Under the pieces are notes generated by a model that ran no database searches, had not been told where the DNA came from, and saw only the letters and a program-made list of their open reading frames with translations. A stretch of DNA of 64,000 nucleotides from assembly GCF_902506655.1 (NCBI RefSeq), contig NZ_LR734808.1, positions 3,222,501 through 3,286,500 on the forward strand, read 5' to 3'. Shown here in pieces: positions 28,532 to 36,809 of the stretch. This DNA comes from Marinoscillum sp. 108 (GTDB lineage: Bacteria > Bacteroidota > Bacteroidia > Cytophagales > Cyclobacteriaceae). A program made the position numbers and the translations under genes. Every line of letters starts with the position of its first letter. Within the stretch, counting starts at the first letter, position 1.

Positions 28532-29505
28532 AGAAAGCATTAGTCTGTGGGGCCGGCGGGTTTATTGGCGGTCATTTGGTAAACCGTTTGAAAAAAGAGG
28601 GTTATTGGGTACGTGGAGTAGACTTAAAGGATAACGAGTATGGCAATAACAATGCTGATGAGTTTATCATTGGAGATTTGCGTGATGTTAAGATAGTATC
28701 AGAGGTTGTTACCCAAGACTTAGATGAAGTGTATCAATTGGCTGCTGATATGGGCGGAGCTGGTTTTGTGTTTACTGGAGACAATGACTCGGACATCATG
28801 CATAATTCAGCATTATGCAACTTGAACGTATTGGAAGAGGTGAGAATTAAGGGTATTAAAAAGATCTTTTATTCCTCCTCTGCATGTATGTACCCGGAGT
28901 ATAACCAGATGGATCCAGACAATCCTAAGTGTAGTGAGGATAGTGCCTATCCTGCAGCTCCGGATAGTGAATATGGTTGGGAAAAATTGTTTAGTGAGCG
29001 TCTATATCTAACTTACGGTAGGAACCATGGAATCGACGTAAAAATAGCACGATTTCACAATATTTTTGGTCCCTTAGGAACATGGGACGGAGGAAGGGAG
29101 AAAGCGCCAGCCGCATTGTGTAGGAAAGTCGCTGAAACACCCGAGGGTGGCATTATTGAGGTATGGGGGGATGGCAAACAGACTAGGTCATTCTTGTTAG
29201 TGGATGAATGTGTAGAAGGGATACGTCGGTTAATGGAATCCGATTTTCATGGTCCTGTCAATATTGGTTCTGAGGAAATGATCTCCATTAATGATTTCGC
29301 AAAAATGATCATTGATATTTCAGGTAAGGAGATTACCATAAGGAACATCAAAGGGCCTACAGGTGTTGCCGGAAGAAACTCTGATAATAAGTTGATTAGG
29401 GAAAAGCTAGAATGGGCTCCAAGTATGTCTCTTAGGGAGGGAACTGAGATAACTTATAAATGGATTTCTGAACAAGTGAGGGAGAAACAAGCAGCCAATG
29501 TCTAA
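28528..29505 (+). CDS. GDP-mannose 3,5-epimerase-like SDR
   Basis: A 325-residue extended SDR that strongly recalls plant GDP-mannose 3',5'-epimerase (GME), which makes GDP-L-galactose. Shared features are LAADMGGAGFVFT (near residue 71), YSSSACMYPE (catalytic Ser/Cys region), SEYGWEKL (YxxxK), and RFHNIFGPLGTWDGGREKAP. RSFLLVDECVEG and GRNSDNKLIREKLEW follow near the C-terminus. The catalytic Cys seen in plant GME (in SSACxYPE) is kept. It overlaps the previous gene by four bases and the next by eight. Product identity is inferred from resemblance. Confidence 0.85.
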   Translation: MKKALVCGAGGFIGGHLVNRLKKEGYWVRGVDLKDNEYGNNNADEFIIGDLRDVKIVSEVVTQDLDEVYQLAADMGGAGFVFTGDNDSDIMHNSALCNLNVLEEVRIKGIKKIFYSSSACMYPEYNQMDPDNPKCSEDSAYPAAPDSEYGWEKLFSERLYLTYGRNHGIDVKIARFHNIFGPLGTWDGGREKAPAALCRKVAETPEGGIIEVWGDGKQTRSFLLVDECVEGIRRLMESDFHGPVNIGSEEMISINDFAKMIIDISGKEITIRNIKGPTGVAGRNSDNKLIREKLEWAPSMSLREGTEITYKWISEQVREKQAANV

Positions 29506-29860
29506 TAAAATTTCTCAATACTTAGAGAATATGGAAGGTGAGCCAACTGCTCACCTTTCTGGCTTTAAGAAGGTTTTCCTTACATGTGATGACACGGATT
29601 CGGCCATAACCCAATTTGCATATGCTTCGTTCATGCCTGGAGAAAAATGTGAAAATCATGTGCATCCTACCATGATGGAGTGTTTTTATTTCATTTCAGG
29701 CTTTGGTGTGTATAAGGTTGGTGGAGAACTTGTTAGGATTAAACCAGGCACCTTTTTAAGAATACCCCCGAACACCCCCCATGAGTTTCGGAACGATAGT
29801 ATTGAAAACCTTGAGTTTGTTTATTTTGGAATCGCAATAGAGAATTCTTCCTCTAACTAG
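29498..29860 (+). CDS. Small cupin-domain protein
   Basis: A 120-residue single cupin. MPGEKCENHVHPTMMECFYFISG (about residues 47-69) gives the HxH...E metal-binding motif 1, and IPPNTPHEFRN gives motif 2 with its His. Such proteins beside sugar-nucleotide genes can be sugar isomerases/epimerases or small-molecule sensors. It is translationally coupled to the GME-like gene by an eight-base overlap, so it probably works on the same sugar branch. No specific function can be read from the sequence. Confidence 0.82.
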   Translation: MSNKISQYLENMEGEPTAHLSGFKKVFLTCDDTDSAITQFAYASFMPGEKCENHVHPTMMECFYFISGFGVYKVGGELVRIKPGTFLRIPPNTPHEFRNDSIENLEFVYFGIAIENSSSN

Positions 29861-29978
29861 ATTTGATCTATTCGAAAAATTTATTCAGGAAGCTGTCAGG
29901 GCCAATCCGGTGAAACATTTTGTCTATGTTTCTTCCGGTGCTTATGTGCGCTTGAACACTAAAGGTTTAATCGAATAG
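29841..29978 (+). pseudogene. Possible relic of a lost gene (C-terminal fragment)
   Basis: Between the cupin gene and gmd a 45-codon open stretch without a start codon can be read to a stop at 29976-29978. It includes FDLFEKFIQEAVRANPVK and then HFVYVSSGAYVRLN. The composition looks protein-like rather than random, and the HFVYVSSGA part recalls the beta-strand before the catalytic residue in SDR enzymes. It may be the tail of a gene lost when the variable core was exchanged. I do not recognise it securely. Confidence 0.35.
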
Positions 29979-29992
29979 TCCCACTTCTATTG

Positions 29993-30000
29993 TAACTTTG
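29993..30000 (+). promoter_or_regulatory. Bacteroidota -7-like element (TAACTTTG) before gmd
   Basis: TAACTTTGCC fits TAnnTTTG exactly, nine bases before the gmd ATG at 30010. It implies that gmd starts a new transcript after the AT-rich core. Confidence 0.45.
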
Positions 30001-30009
30001 CCAAAGGAT

Positions 30010-31122
30010 ATGAAAAAAGCACTCATCACCGGAATCACAGGGCAAGACGGAGCTTACCTATCCGAGCTGTTATTGGAAAAAGGATACGAAGTTCATGGGA
30101 TTAAACGGAGAGCCTCATCTTTTAATACTGATCGGATTGATCATTTGTATCAGGATCCCCACAGCTCCGAGACAAGGTTGTTTTTGCATTACGGGGATTT
30201 GACTGATTCGATGAATCTGACGCGATTGATTCAGGAAATCCAGCCTGATGAAATCTACAACTTGGGTGCCATGTCGCATGTGCGAGTGAGTTTTGAAACG
30301 CCCGAATATGTAGCCGATGTTGATGGCATTGGAACGCTTCGGTTGTTGGAGGCCGTAAGGTTACTTGGGCTGACTCAAAAAACGAAAATCTATCAAGCAT
30401 CGACTTCCGAACTTTACGGGTTGGTACAGGAAGTTCCTCAAAAGGAGACCACTCCTTTTTATCCGAGATCTCCATATGGGGTCGCCAAGCTTTATGCTTA
30501 TTGGATCACGGTAAACTACCGGGAGGCTTACAATATGTACGCCTGTAATGGGATTCTCTTCAATCACGAATCACCGTTGAGAGGGGAAACTTTTGTGACC
30601 AGAAAGATTACCCGGGCTATTGCCAAAATGGCCCTTGGACTTCAGGATAAAGTGTTCATGGGTAATATTGACTCTAAGCGGGACTGGGGCCACGCCAAGG
30701 ATTACGTAAGAGGTATGTGGCTGATGCTACAGCAGGACAAGTCGGAAGACTTTGTCCTGGCTACAGGTGTGACTACCACCATTCGTGATTTTCTGCGCAT
30801 GGCATTTGCAGAAGTGGGTGTAAAAATTGCCTTTAAAGGAGAAGGAGTGGATGAAATCGGATATGTTCAGGCTATATCTGATGCGGGTTATGCCTTCAAG
30901 GTGGGTCAGGAGGTGATTCGCATCGATCCAAAGTATTTCCGACCTACGGAAGTGGATTTGCTGATTGGTGACCCGACCAAGGCCAATGAAAAATTAGGTT
31001 GGAAGCCAGAGTACGACCTCAAAGCACTTGTGAAAGAAATGATGGAAAGTGATCTCAAACTTTTCGAGAAGGATAAGTATTTGCTCGAAGGTGGTCACGA
31101 TATTTTGAAGCAGGCTGAATAG
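30010..31122 (+). CDS. gmd: GDP-mannose 4,6-dehydratase
   Basis: A 370-residue extended [22 protein letters not shown] and [18 protein letters not shown] are Gmd signatures, followed by [17 protein letters not shown] (YxxxK) and the C-terminal [15 protein letters not shown]. It makes GDP-4-keto-6-deoxymannose for the fcl product GDP-L-fucose. I chose the ATG at 30010; an in-frame TTG at 29998 overlaps the promoter-like element. Confidence 0.96.
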   Translation: MKKALITGITGQDGAYLSELLLEKGYEVHGIKRRASSFNTDRIDHLYQDPHSSETRLFLHYGDLTDSMNLTRLIQEIQPDEIYNLGAMSHVRVSFETPEYVADVDGIGTLRLLEAVRLLGLTQKTKIYQASTSELYGLVQEVPQKETTPFYPRSPYGVAKLYAYWITVNYREAYNMYACNGILFNHESPLRGETFVTRKITRAIAKMALGLQDKVFMGNIDSKRDWGHAKDYVRGMWLMLQQDKSEDFVLATGVTTTIRDFLRMAFAEVGVKIAFKGEGVDEIGYVQAISDAGYAFKVGQEVIRIDPKYFRPTEVDLLIGDPTKANEKLGWKPEYDLKALVKEMMESDLKLFEKDKYLLEGGHDILKQAE

Positions 31123-31180
31123 TCAGACCAAACCCCATTCATCAATCATATTCTTCTAAAGAAATAACATTTCCAATACT

Positions 31181-32110
31181 ATGGAAAAAGACGCTAAAAT
31201 ATATATCGCCGGCCATCGGGGCATGGTGGGCTCCGCTATTGTGAGAAAGCTTCAACAGGATGGGTTTACCAATTTGGTGTTCAGGACTTCCTCGGAGTTG
31301 GATCTCACCAACCAAAAAGCGGTGGAGGATTTTTTTACTTACGAAAAGCCGGATTATGTTTTTTTGGCAGCCGCCAAAGTAGGGGGCATCAATGCCAACA
31401 ACATTTATCGGGGACAATTCCTGTATGAAAACCTCATGATTGAGGCCAATGTGATCCACCAGTCTTATGTGAGCGGTGTGAAAAAGCTCCTTTTTCTGGG
31501 TAGTTCATGCATCTATCCTAAAATGGCCAACCAGCCCATACAAGAGGATAGTCTACTGACTGGTCCGCTGGAAGAGACCAATGAGCCCTATGCCATCGCC
31601 AAAATAGCGGGGATTAAACTTTGCGAGACTTATCGGGCACAGTATGGTGTTGATTTTATCAGTGCCATGCCTACCAACCTTTATGGGCCCAACGATAATT
31701 ATGACCTGGCCAACTCTCACGTTCTGCCGGCACTGATTCGTAAATTCCATACTGCAAAGGCGACCGATGCTCAGGAAGTATCCATTTGGGGTACCGGATC
31801 TCCGCTTCGCGAATTTCTCCATGTGGATGATTTGGCGGAAGCTTGTCTTTTTCTGATGGAGAATTATAGTAGCGAGAAGACCATCAATGTGGGCTTTGGT
31901 GAAGACTTGTCTATAAAAGATTTGGCACTGATGGTAAAGGATGTGGTAGGTTTTAGCGGAGCCTTGGTGTTTGATTCAACCAAACCGGATGGGACTCCAA
32001 GAAAGCTAATGGATAGTTCGAAGTTACGCGCGTTGGGTTGGATGCCCAAAATTTCACTTGCTGATGGTATCCGAAAAGTATATTCCGAAGTGGATAAATC
32101 GCTTTGGTAA
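31181..32110 (+). CDS. fcl: GDP-L-fucose synthase
   Basis: A 309-residue epimerase/reductase of the SDR family that turns GDP-4-keto-6-deoxymannose into GDP-L-fucose. Marks: [39 protein letters not shown] with the catalytic Ser/Cys pair, and [20 protein letters not shown] (YxxxK). It follows gmd by 58 bases, the usual pairing, and serves the same polysaccharide. Confidence 0.96.
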   Translation: MEKDAKIYIAGHRGMVGSAIVRKLQQDGFTNLVFRTSSELDLTNQKAVEDFFTYEKPDYVFLAAAKVGGINANNIYRGQFLYENLMIEANVIHQSYVSGVKKLLFLGSSCIYPKMANQPIQEDSLLTGPLEETNEPYAIAKIAGIKLCETYRAQYGVDFISAMPTNLYGPNDNYDLANSHVLPALIRKFHTAKATDAQEVSIWGTGSPLREFLHVDDLAEACLFLMENYSSEKTINVGFGEDLSIKDLALMVKDVVGFSGALVFDSTKPDGTPRKLMDSSKLRALGWMPKISLADGIRKVYSEVDKSLW

Positions 32111-32139
32111 AATTTTGCTACCGCTTCTGTAATAATATT

Positions 32140-32147
32140 TATATTTG
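32140..32147 (+). promoter_or_regulatory. Bacteroidota promoter: TATATTTG with upstream TTTG
   Basis: TATATTTG fits the -7 consensus and lies 19 bases before the ATG at 32167. A TTTG at 32114-32117 is 22 bases upstream, close to the usual spacing for the -33 element. Confidence 0.5.
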
Positions 32148-32166
32148 CCGTTCATATTTTTAAAAT

Positions 32167-33552
32167 ATGTCGGAGCATCGTTTTTCCAAATATTTCCCTG
32201 TTCTTTTTTTACTCGCAGATCTGGCTTGTCTGAATCTGGGTATATTTTCGGCTAACTACGAGCGGTTTGGAGGATTACTCTATACCAATGAGAGCTATCT
32301 GACCCTTCAGGTGGTCTTGAACCTTGCCTGGTTGATGATTTTCTTCTCTACCAAGCTTCATGAAATCAGTCGTGAATTCAGGCTGATAGATCACCTCAAT
32401 AAGGTTTTGACAGGGCTGGTGATCAATCTTTCTGTGGTTTTTGCCTTGTGGTTTGTGGCTAAACCTTTTTATTACTCCCGACAGCATCTGTTCATTACCT
32501 ATCTGGTTTTCACTTTGCTCCTTATTTTCTGGAGATCGGCTTGGCATTATTTTATTCGCTATTACAGAAGGAAGGGATATAACCTAAGAAATGTGGTGAT
32601 TGTGGGTTACGGTGAGCTGGCCACTGATCTTGAGCGTTACTTCCGCTATAATCCTGGAATTGGTTATAAGTTTTTGGGGTATTTTGATAATAACCCTGAG
32701 GAGGCCCGTGGAAGATATTTGGGGATGGTCAATGAGGTGAAGAGTTATGTTGGGAAGCATTCCGTGGACGTTATTTTTTGCTGTCTCCCCAGATTGTATG
32801 ACAAGGAGATCAAGAAGCTGATTGATTTTGCAGAAAATAACCTAATCAAGATCAAAATTATCTCGCAGTTCAGCCGATTGGGAAATAAGAGCCTGAGTAT
32901 CCAGAAGTATGGCGATATTCCTGTCATTAATGTGGGGGCAATTCCACTTGACAGTATGGCCAATCAGGTTATAAAGCGTGCCTTCGATATTATTTTCAGC
33001 TCATTGGTGATGATATTTATCTTTTCATGGCTCATTCCTATCATCTCTTTGCTGATTAAAATGGAGTCTCCGGGTCCGGTGTTTTTCAAACAACACAGAA
33101 ACGGAAGGGACAATCACCCATTCTTGTGCTGGAAATTCAGAACGATGGTGGTGAACAATGAAGCTGACTCTAAGCAAGCCACCAAAAATGATCCCAGAAT
33201 CACCAAGATTGGGGCTATTTTGAGAAAGACGAGTATTGACGAGCTTCCCCAGTTTATCAATGTCTTTTTGGGAGATATGTCTGTGGTGGGACCAAGGCCT
33301 CACCCTATCAAGCTCAATGAGCAATTTCAACCTAAGATCGATCGCTTTATCCAGCGTCATGCGGTGAAGCCTGGCATTACCGGATTGGCTCAGGCCAAAG
33401 GCTTCAGAGGGGAGACCTCCGTATTTAGTGATATGAGTGGCCGGGTCCGTTTGGATCGGTTTTATGTGAAAAACTGGTCTCTTGTGCTGGACTTTAAAAT
33501 TATTTTACTCACTGTGATCTCCATTATGAAGGGCAGTGAGAACGCCTACTAA
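32167..33552 (+). CDS. WcaJ-like undecaprenyl-phosphate sugar phosphotransferase (initiating enzyme)
   Basis: A 461-residue polyprenyl-phosphate hexose-1-phosphate transferase. There are four N-terminal TM helices (within residues 1-130), a Rossmann-like cytosolic domain (VVIVGYGELATDLERYF near 145) and a fifth helix near 275. The C-terminal catalytic domain has KRAFDIIFSSL, ESPGPVFFKQHRNGRD, FLCWKFRTM, then RKTSIDELPQFINVFLGDMS and VGPRPHP. It puts the first sugar phosphate on undecaprenyl phosphate. The WecA-like enzyme next door does the same job with a different fold. Confidence 0.94.
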   Translation: MSEHRFSKYFPVLFLLADLACLNLGIFSANYERFGGLLYTNESYLTLQVVLNLAWLMIFFSTKLHEISREFRLIDHLNKVLTGLVINLSVVFALWFVAKPFYYSRQHLFITYLVFTLLLIFWRSAWHYFIRYYRRKGYNLRNVVIVGYGELATDLERYFRYNPGIGYKFLGYFDNNPEEARGRYLGMVNEVKSYVGKHSVDVIFCCLPRLYDKEIKKLIDFAENNLIKIKIISQFSRLGNKSLSIQKYGDIPVINVGAIPLDSMANQVIKRAFDIIFSSLVMIFIFSWLIPIISLLIKMESPGPVFFKQHRNGRDNHPFLCWKFRTMVVNNEADSKQATKNDPRITKIGAILRKTSIDELPQFINVFLGDMSVVGPRPHPIKLNEQFQPKIDRFIQRHAVKPGITGLAQAKGFRGETSVFSDMSGRVRLDRFYVKNWSLVLDFKIILLTVISIMKGSENAY

Positions 33553-33658
33553 ACGTTAGTATTAACAGCCCCAACTAGTTTATTTCTTACTTTATCGAAA
33601 TAAGAATATTAAATCTATTTATTTTTATACTTTAGATGCTAGGTTTAAAGCTGGTTAA

Positions 33659-34762
33659 ATGTCTATCATCATTTCTATTATCGCCGCCTTCATTGTCACC
33701 TTTATCCTGCTACCCATCATTATTAAGGTAAGCAGGTCTGTGGATTTGTTAGATGCACCTGACAGAAGAAAGATTCACAGGGTATCCACTCCCGCGCTTG
33801 GGGGTATTGGGATATTCGTGGGCTTTATGGTCGCTGTTTTCATGGCCGTTCCTTTGGCTGAATTGGCAACTCTCAAGTTTTTCTTATTTGGACTGATCAT
33901 CATATTCTTTATGGGAATCCGGGATGATATCTCGAGTCTCATGGCTAAGCACAAGCTTTTGGCACAGGTATTTGCGGCCTTTTTGGTTGTCTACTTTTCG
34001 GACATACGGCTCACAGGCTTTTATGGCATGTTTGGAATAGGGGAGATGCCAGAATGGTTTAGCATTCCGTTTACAATCTTTGTATTAGTTGGGCTGACCA
34101 ATAGCTTTAATCTCATAGATGGTATTGACGGTCTGGCGGGTACCATTGGTATACTGATATTATCCTTTTTCGGGTGGGTGTTTCTTACTGGAGGGTACTA
34201 TGCATATTCTGTACTCTGCCTTTCTGTGGTAGGGTCATTGTTTGCTTTCCTGCTCTACAACTGGAATCCATCTCGCGTGTTTATGGGCGATACAGGCTCC
34301 ATGATTCTTGGTTTTATTATTTCATCACTGGCTATCTTGTTTATCAACGTAGCTCCAGGGATGACCCTTGGGTACTTTGAAATTACTTCCAGTGTATCGG
34401 TTTGCATTGCAGCATTGATTCTTCCCATATTTGATACAGTGCGTGTTTTTACCATTCGCTTTAGCAACGGAAAGAATCCTTTGGATCCAGATCGGAATCA
34501 CCTACATCATGGATTACTAAAGCTAGGCTTGAATCACGCTCAGGCTACAATCTTTCTCGGGTTGTTCAATTTACTAATTCTGTCAATGGCTCTGCTGCTC
34601 GACCCTTATTTGGGAAATGGCTCGCTTATGCTGATCATTACCGCCATGTGTGTGGGAGTGACTATGACATTGGGTTACAAACTCAAACGAAAGGGGCATC
34701 TTGGTAAGATTACTCCGGTGGCCACTAAATCATCTGATCTTTATATTTCTAAGTCTGCTTAA
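33659..34762 (+). CDS. WecA/MraY-family undecaprenyl-phosphate HexNAc-1-phosphate transferase
   Basis: A 367-residue polytopic enzyme of the PNPT family with about ten helices. RKIHRVSTPALGGIGIFVGF, then GIRDDISSLMAKHKLL (the DDxx Mg/Mn motif), NSFNLIDGIDGLAG, MGDTGSM and NPLDPDRNHLHHGLL are classic WecA-type sequences. Substrate is likely UDP-GlcNAc or a related UDP-HexNAc. A weak -7-like TACTTTAG (one mismatch) lies upstream at about 33631. It ends the polysaccharide locus. Confidence 0.93.
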   Translation: MSIIISIIAAFIVTFILLPIIIKVSRSVDLLDAPDRRKIHRVSTPALGGIGIFVGFMVAVFMAVPLAELATLKFFLFGLIIIFFMGIRDDISSLMAKHKLLAQVFAAFLVVYFSDIRLTGFYGMFGIGEMPEWFSIPFTIFVLVGLTNSFNLIDGIDGLAGTIGILILSFFGWVFLTGGYYAYSVLCLSVVGSLFAFLLYNWNPSRVFMGDTGSMILGFIISSLAILFINVAPGMTLGYFEITSSVSVCIAALILPIFDTVRVFTIRFSNGKNPLDPDRNHLHHGLLKLGLNHAQATIFLGLFNLLILSMALLLDPYLGNGSLMLIITAMCVGVTMTLGYKLKRKGHLGKITPVATKSSDLYISKSA

Positions 34763-34777
34763 GAAGCTTCTGTTTAT

Positions 34778-34785
34778 TATTTTTG
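34778..34785 (+). promoter_or_regulatory. Bacteroidota -7-like element (TATTTTTG) before pheS
   Basis: TATTTTTGCCC fits TAnnTTTG and lies 17 bases before the pheS ATG at 34803. It separates pheS transcription from the polysaccharide locus. Confidence 0.45.
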
Positions 34786-34802
34786 CCCGATAGCTAGAAA
34801 AG

Positions 34803-35816
34803 ATGAAAGAGAAGATCGGGACATATATAGAGGCCATAGACAAAGCCATTGCCAAAAATAAGGAAGAGCTCGAACAGTTCAGGTTGAGATTTATCAGCCG
34901 GAAAGGTGTGTTGACTGAGCTTTTTGAAGAGTTTAAGAAAGTCCCGAATGAGCAAAAAAGGGAGATCGGCGGGGAGCTCAATGTACTCAAGCAAAAGGCT
35001 CAGGAGAAATTTCAGGAGCTAATTGATCATGTGAATGGCTCCTCTATGAGTGATGCCGGTGCACAAGACCTGGATGTGACGCTGCCCCCCATAGTGGAAG
35101 AGGGCTCTGTGCATCCCCTTTCCAAAGTTAAGAACAGGATCATCCAAATCTTTGAGCGGCAAGGGTTCAGTGTCAAAGAAGGGCCTGAAATCGAGGACGA
35201 CTTTCATAATTTCACAGCACTCAACTTTCCCGAAAACCATCCTGCGCGCGAAATGCAGGACACTTATTTTATCTCCAAGAACCCGGATGTTTTGCTCAGA
35301 ACCCACACATCCAATGTGCAAATCAGACTAATGGAGCAGGGTAAGCCCCCATTCCGGTCTATCATGCCGGGCAGGGTGTTTCGAAATGAGGCCATTTCAG
35401 CGCGTGCCCATTGCTTTTTCAATCAGGTGGAAGGCCTGTATGTAGACAAGGACGTGTCTTTTAAAGATTTGAAACAGACGCTTTATCATTTTGCCAAGGA
35501 GCTGTTTGGAGAAGATACTCAGATTCGTTTTCGGCCTTCATTTTTCCCTTTTACAGAACCCAGTGCGGAGATCGACATTAGCTGTTTCATTTGCAAGGGC
35601 GATGGCTGCAAAATCTGTAAGCACACAGGTTGGGTGGAAATTGGTGGTTCCGGAATGGTAGATCCCAATGTACTGAAAAGCTGTGGTATAGATCCGAAGG
35701 AGTATAGCGGATTTGCTTTCGGTATGGGTATTGAGCGAATCACCATGCTGAAGTATCAGATTGATGATATCAGACTCTTTTCAGAAAATGACCTTAGGTT
35801 TTTGAAGCAGTTTTAG
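34803..35816 (+). CDS. pheS: Phenylalanine--tRNA ligase alpha subunit
   Basis: A 337-residue class II synthetase subunit. There is an N-terminal coiled coil (residues about 1-85), then motif 1 around [25 protein letters not shown], then [11 protein letters not shown] and [12 protein letters not shown]. Motif 2 includes [22 protein letters not shown], and motif 3 is [15 protein letters not shown] CxxC...CxxC cluster ([17 protein letters not shown]) fits a family-typical zinc-like insertion. It ends 12 bases from the convergent moxR gene. Confidence 0.97.
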   Translation: MKEKIGTYIEAIDKAIAKNKEELEQFRLRFISRKGVLTELFEEFKKVPNEQKREIGGELNVLKQKAQEKFQELIDHVNGSSMSDAGAQDLDVTLPPIVEEGSVHPLSKVKNRIIQIFERQGFSVKEGPEIEDDFHNFTALNFPENHPAREMQDTYFISKNPDVLLRTHTSNVQIRLMEQGKPPFRSIMPGRVFRNEAISARAHCFFNQVEGLYVDKDVSFKDLKQTLYHFAKELFGEDTQIRFRPSFFPFTEPSAEIDISCFICKGDGCKICKHTGWVEIGGSGMVDPNVLKSCGIDPKEYSGFAFGMGIERITMLKYQIDDIRLFSENDLRFLKQF

Positions 35817-35828
35817 GGAATCACTTGC

Positions 35829-36794
35829 TTATAACAGCTGATCAATAATGGTTTCCTCGGTTTTGCCTTCAGCTTCGGCTTTGAAGTTTTTTACGATTCT
35901 GTGAACGAGGACTGGCTTAGCGACTTCCCGTACGTCTTCGATATCTGGTGAGTATTTTCCTTTGAGGAGCGCATTGCATTTGGCTGCCAGGATTAAAAAC
36001 TGACTGGCCCGAGGCCCTGCTCCCCATTCCAGGTACTCATTGCTAATTGGGTCTGCATTTTCAGTAAATGGCCTGGTCTTATGGACCAGGTTGACCACAT
36101 ATTCAAAGACATTATCAGCCACAGGTACTTTTCTCACAAGTTTCTGAAACTTAATAATTTGCTCCTTAGTGAGAATTTCACCTGCAGCATAGTCGTCACC
36201 CGAAGTGGTTTGCTTGATAATACTCAACTCCTCCTGAAGAGATGGGTAATTAAGCTTGATCATAAACATGAAGCGGTCCAGCTGGGCTTCAGGGAGCGGG
36301 TAAGTACCTTCCTGCTCAATGGGGTTTTGCGTGGCCAGCACGAAAAACGGCTTGTCAAGTATGTAGTTATTACCTCCGGTAGTTACCGCGCCTTCCTGCA
36401 TGGCTTCTAGGAGCGCAGACTGGGTCTTAGGAGGCGTTCTGTTGATCTCATCTGCCAGGATGACATTGGAGAAAATAGGTCCCTTGATGAAGCGGAAATT
36501 GCGCTCCTGATCTAAAGTTTCGGCGCCTAGTACATCCGAGGGCATGAGGTCGGGAGTAAATTGAATCCTGCTGAAATTAAGCCCAAGTGACTGAGCCATG
36601 GTGTGAACCAGAAGGGTTTTCGCCAGACCAGGAACACCCACCAGCAGTGCATGTCCGCCACAGAAAATGGAAGTGATGAGCAATCTGACCACTTCTTTCT
36701 GACCGATTACTACTTTGCCGATTTCTTGTTCCAGTTTCTGATAAGCGGCATGTAACTCATTCGCCACTTCTACTTCATTCTCCATTTCAGACAT
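35829..36794 (-). CDS. MoxR-family AAA+ ATPase
   Basis: A 321-residue AAA+ ATPase. Walker A is GVPGLAKT (about residue 57), Walker B is VILADEINRTPPKTQSALLEAMQEG (about 113-136), sensor 1 is FVLATQNPIEQEGTYPLPEAQLDRF, and the C-terminal AAA lid follows. MoxR proteins act as chaperones, usually with VWA-domain (Bat) partners. Here no bat gene follows; instead it ends a minus-strand run that contains surA and the partner-switch genes. It starts 16 bases after surA ends. Confidence 0.93.
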   Translation of the reverse strand: MSEMENEVEVANELHAAYQKLEQEIGKVVIGQKEVVRLLITSIFCGGHALLVGVPGLAKTLLVHTMAQSLGLNFSRIQFTPDLMPSDVLGAETLDQERNFRFIKGPIFSNVILADEINRTPPKTQSALLEAMQEGAVTTGGNNYILDKPFFVLATQNPIEQEGTYPLPEAQLDRFMFMIKLNYPSLQEELSIIKQTTSGDDYAAGEILTKEQIIKFQKLVRKVPVADNVFEYVVNLVHKTRPFTENADPISNEYLEWGAGPRASQFLILAAKCNALLKGKYSPDIEDVREVAKPVLVHRIVKNFKAEAEGKTEETIIDQLL

Positions 36795-36809
36795 ATTCAG
36801 ACTTTTCGG

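Noticed and set aside
33553-33658. Terminator between the WcaJ-like and WecA-like genes
   Set aside because: Only a weak TTCTTA/TAAGAA pairing without a T-run was visible.
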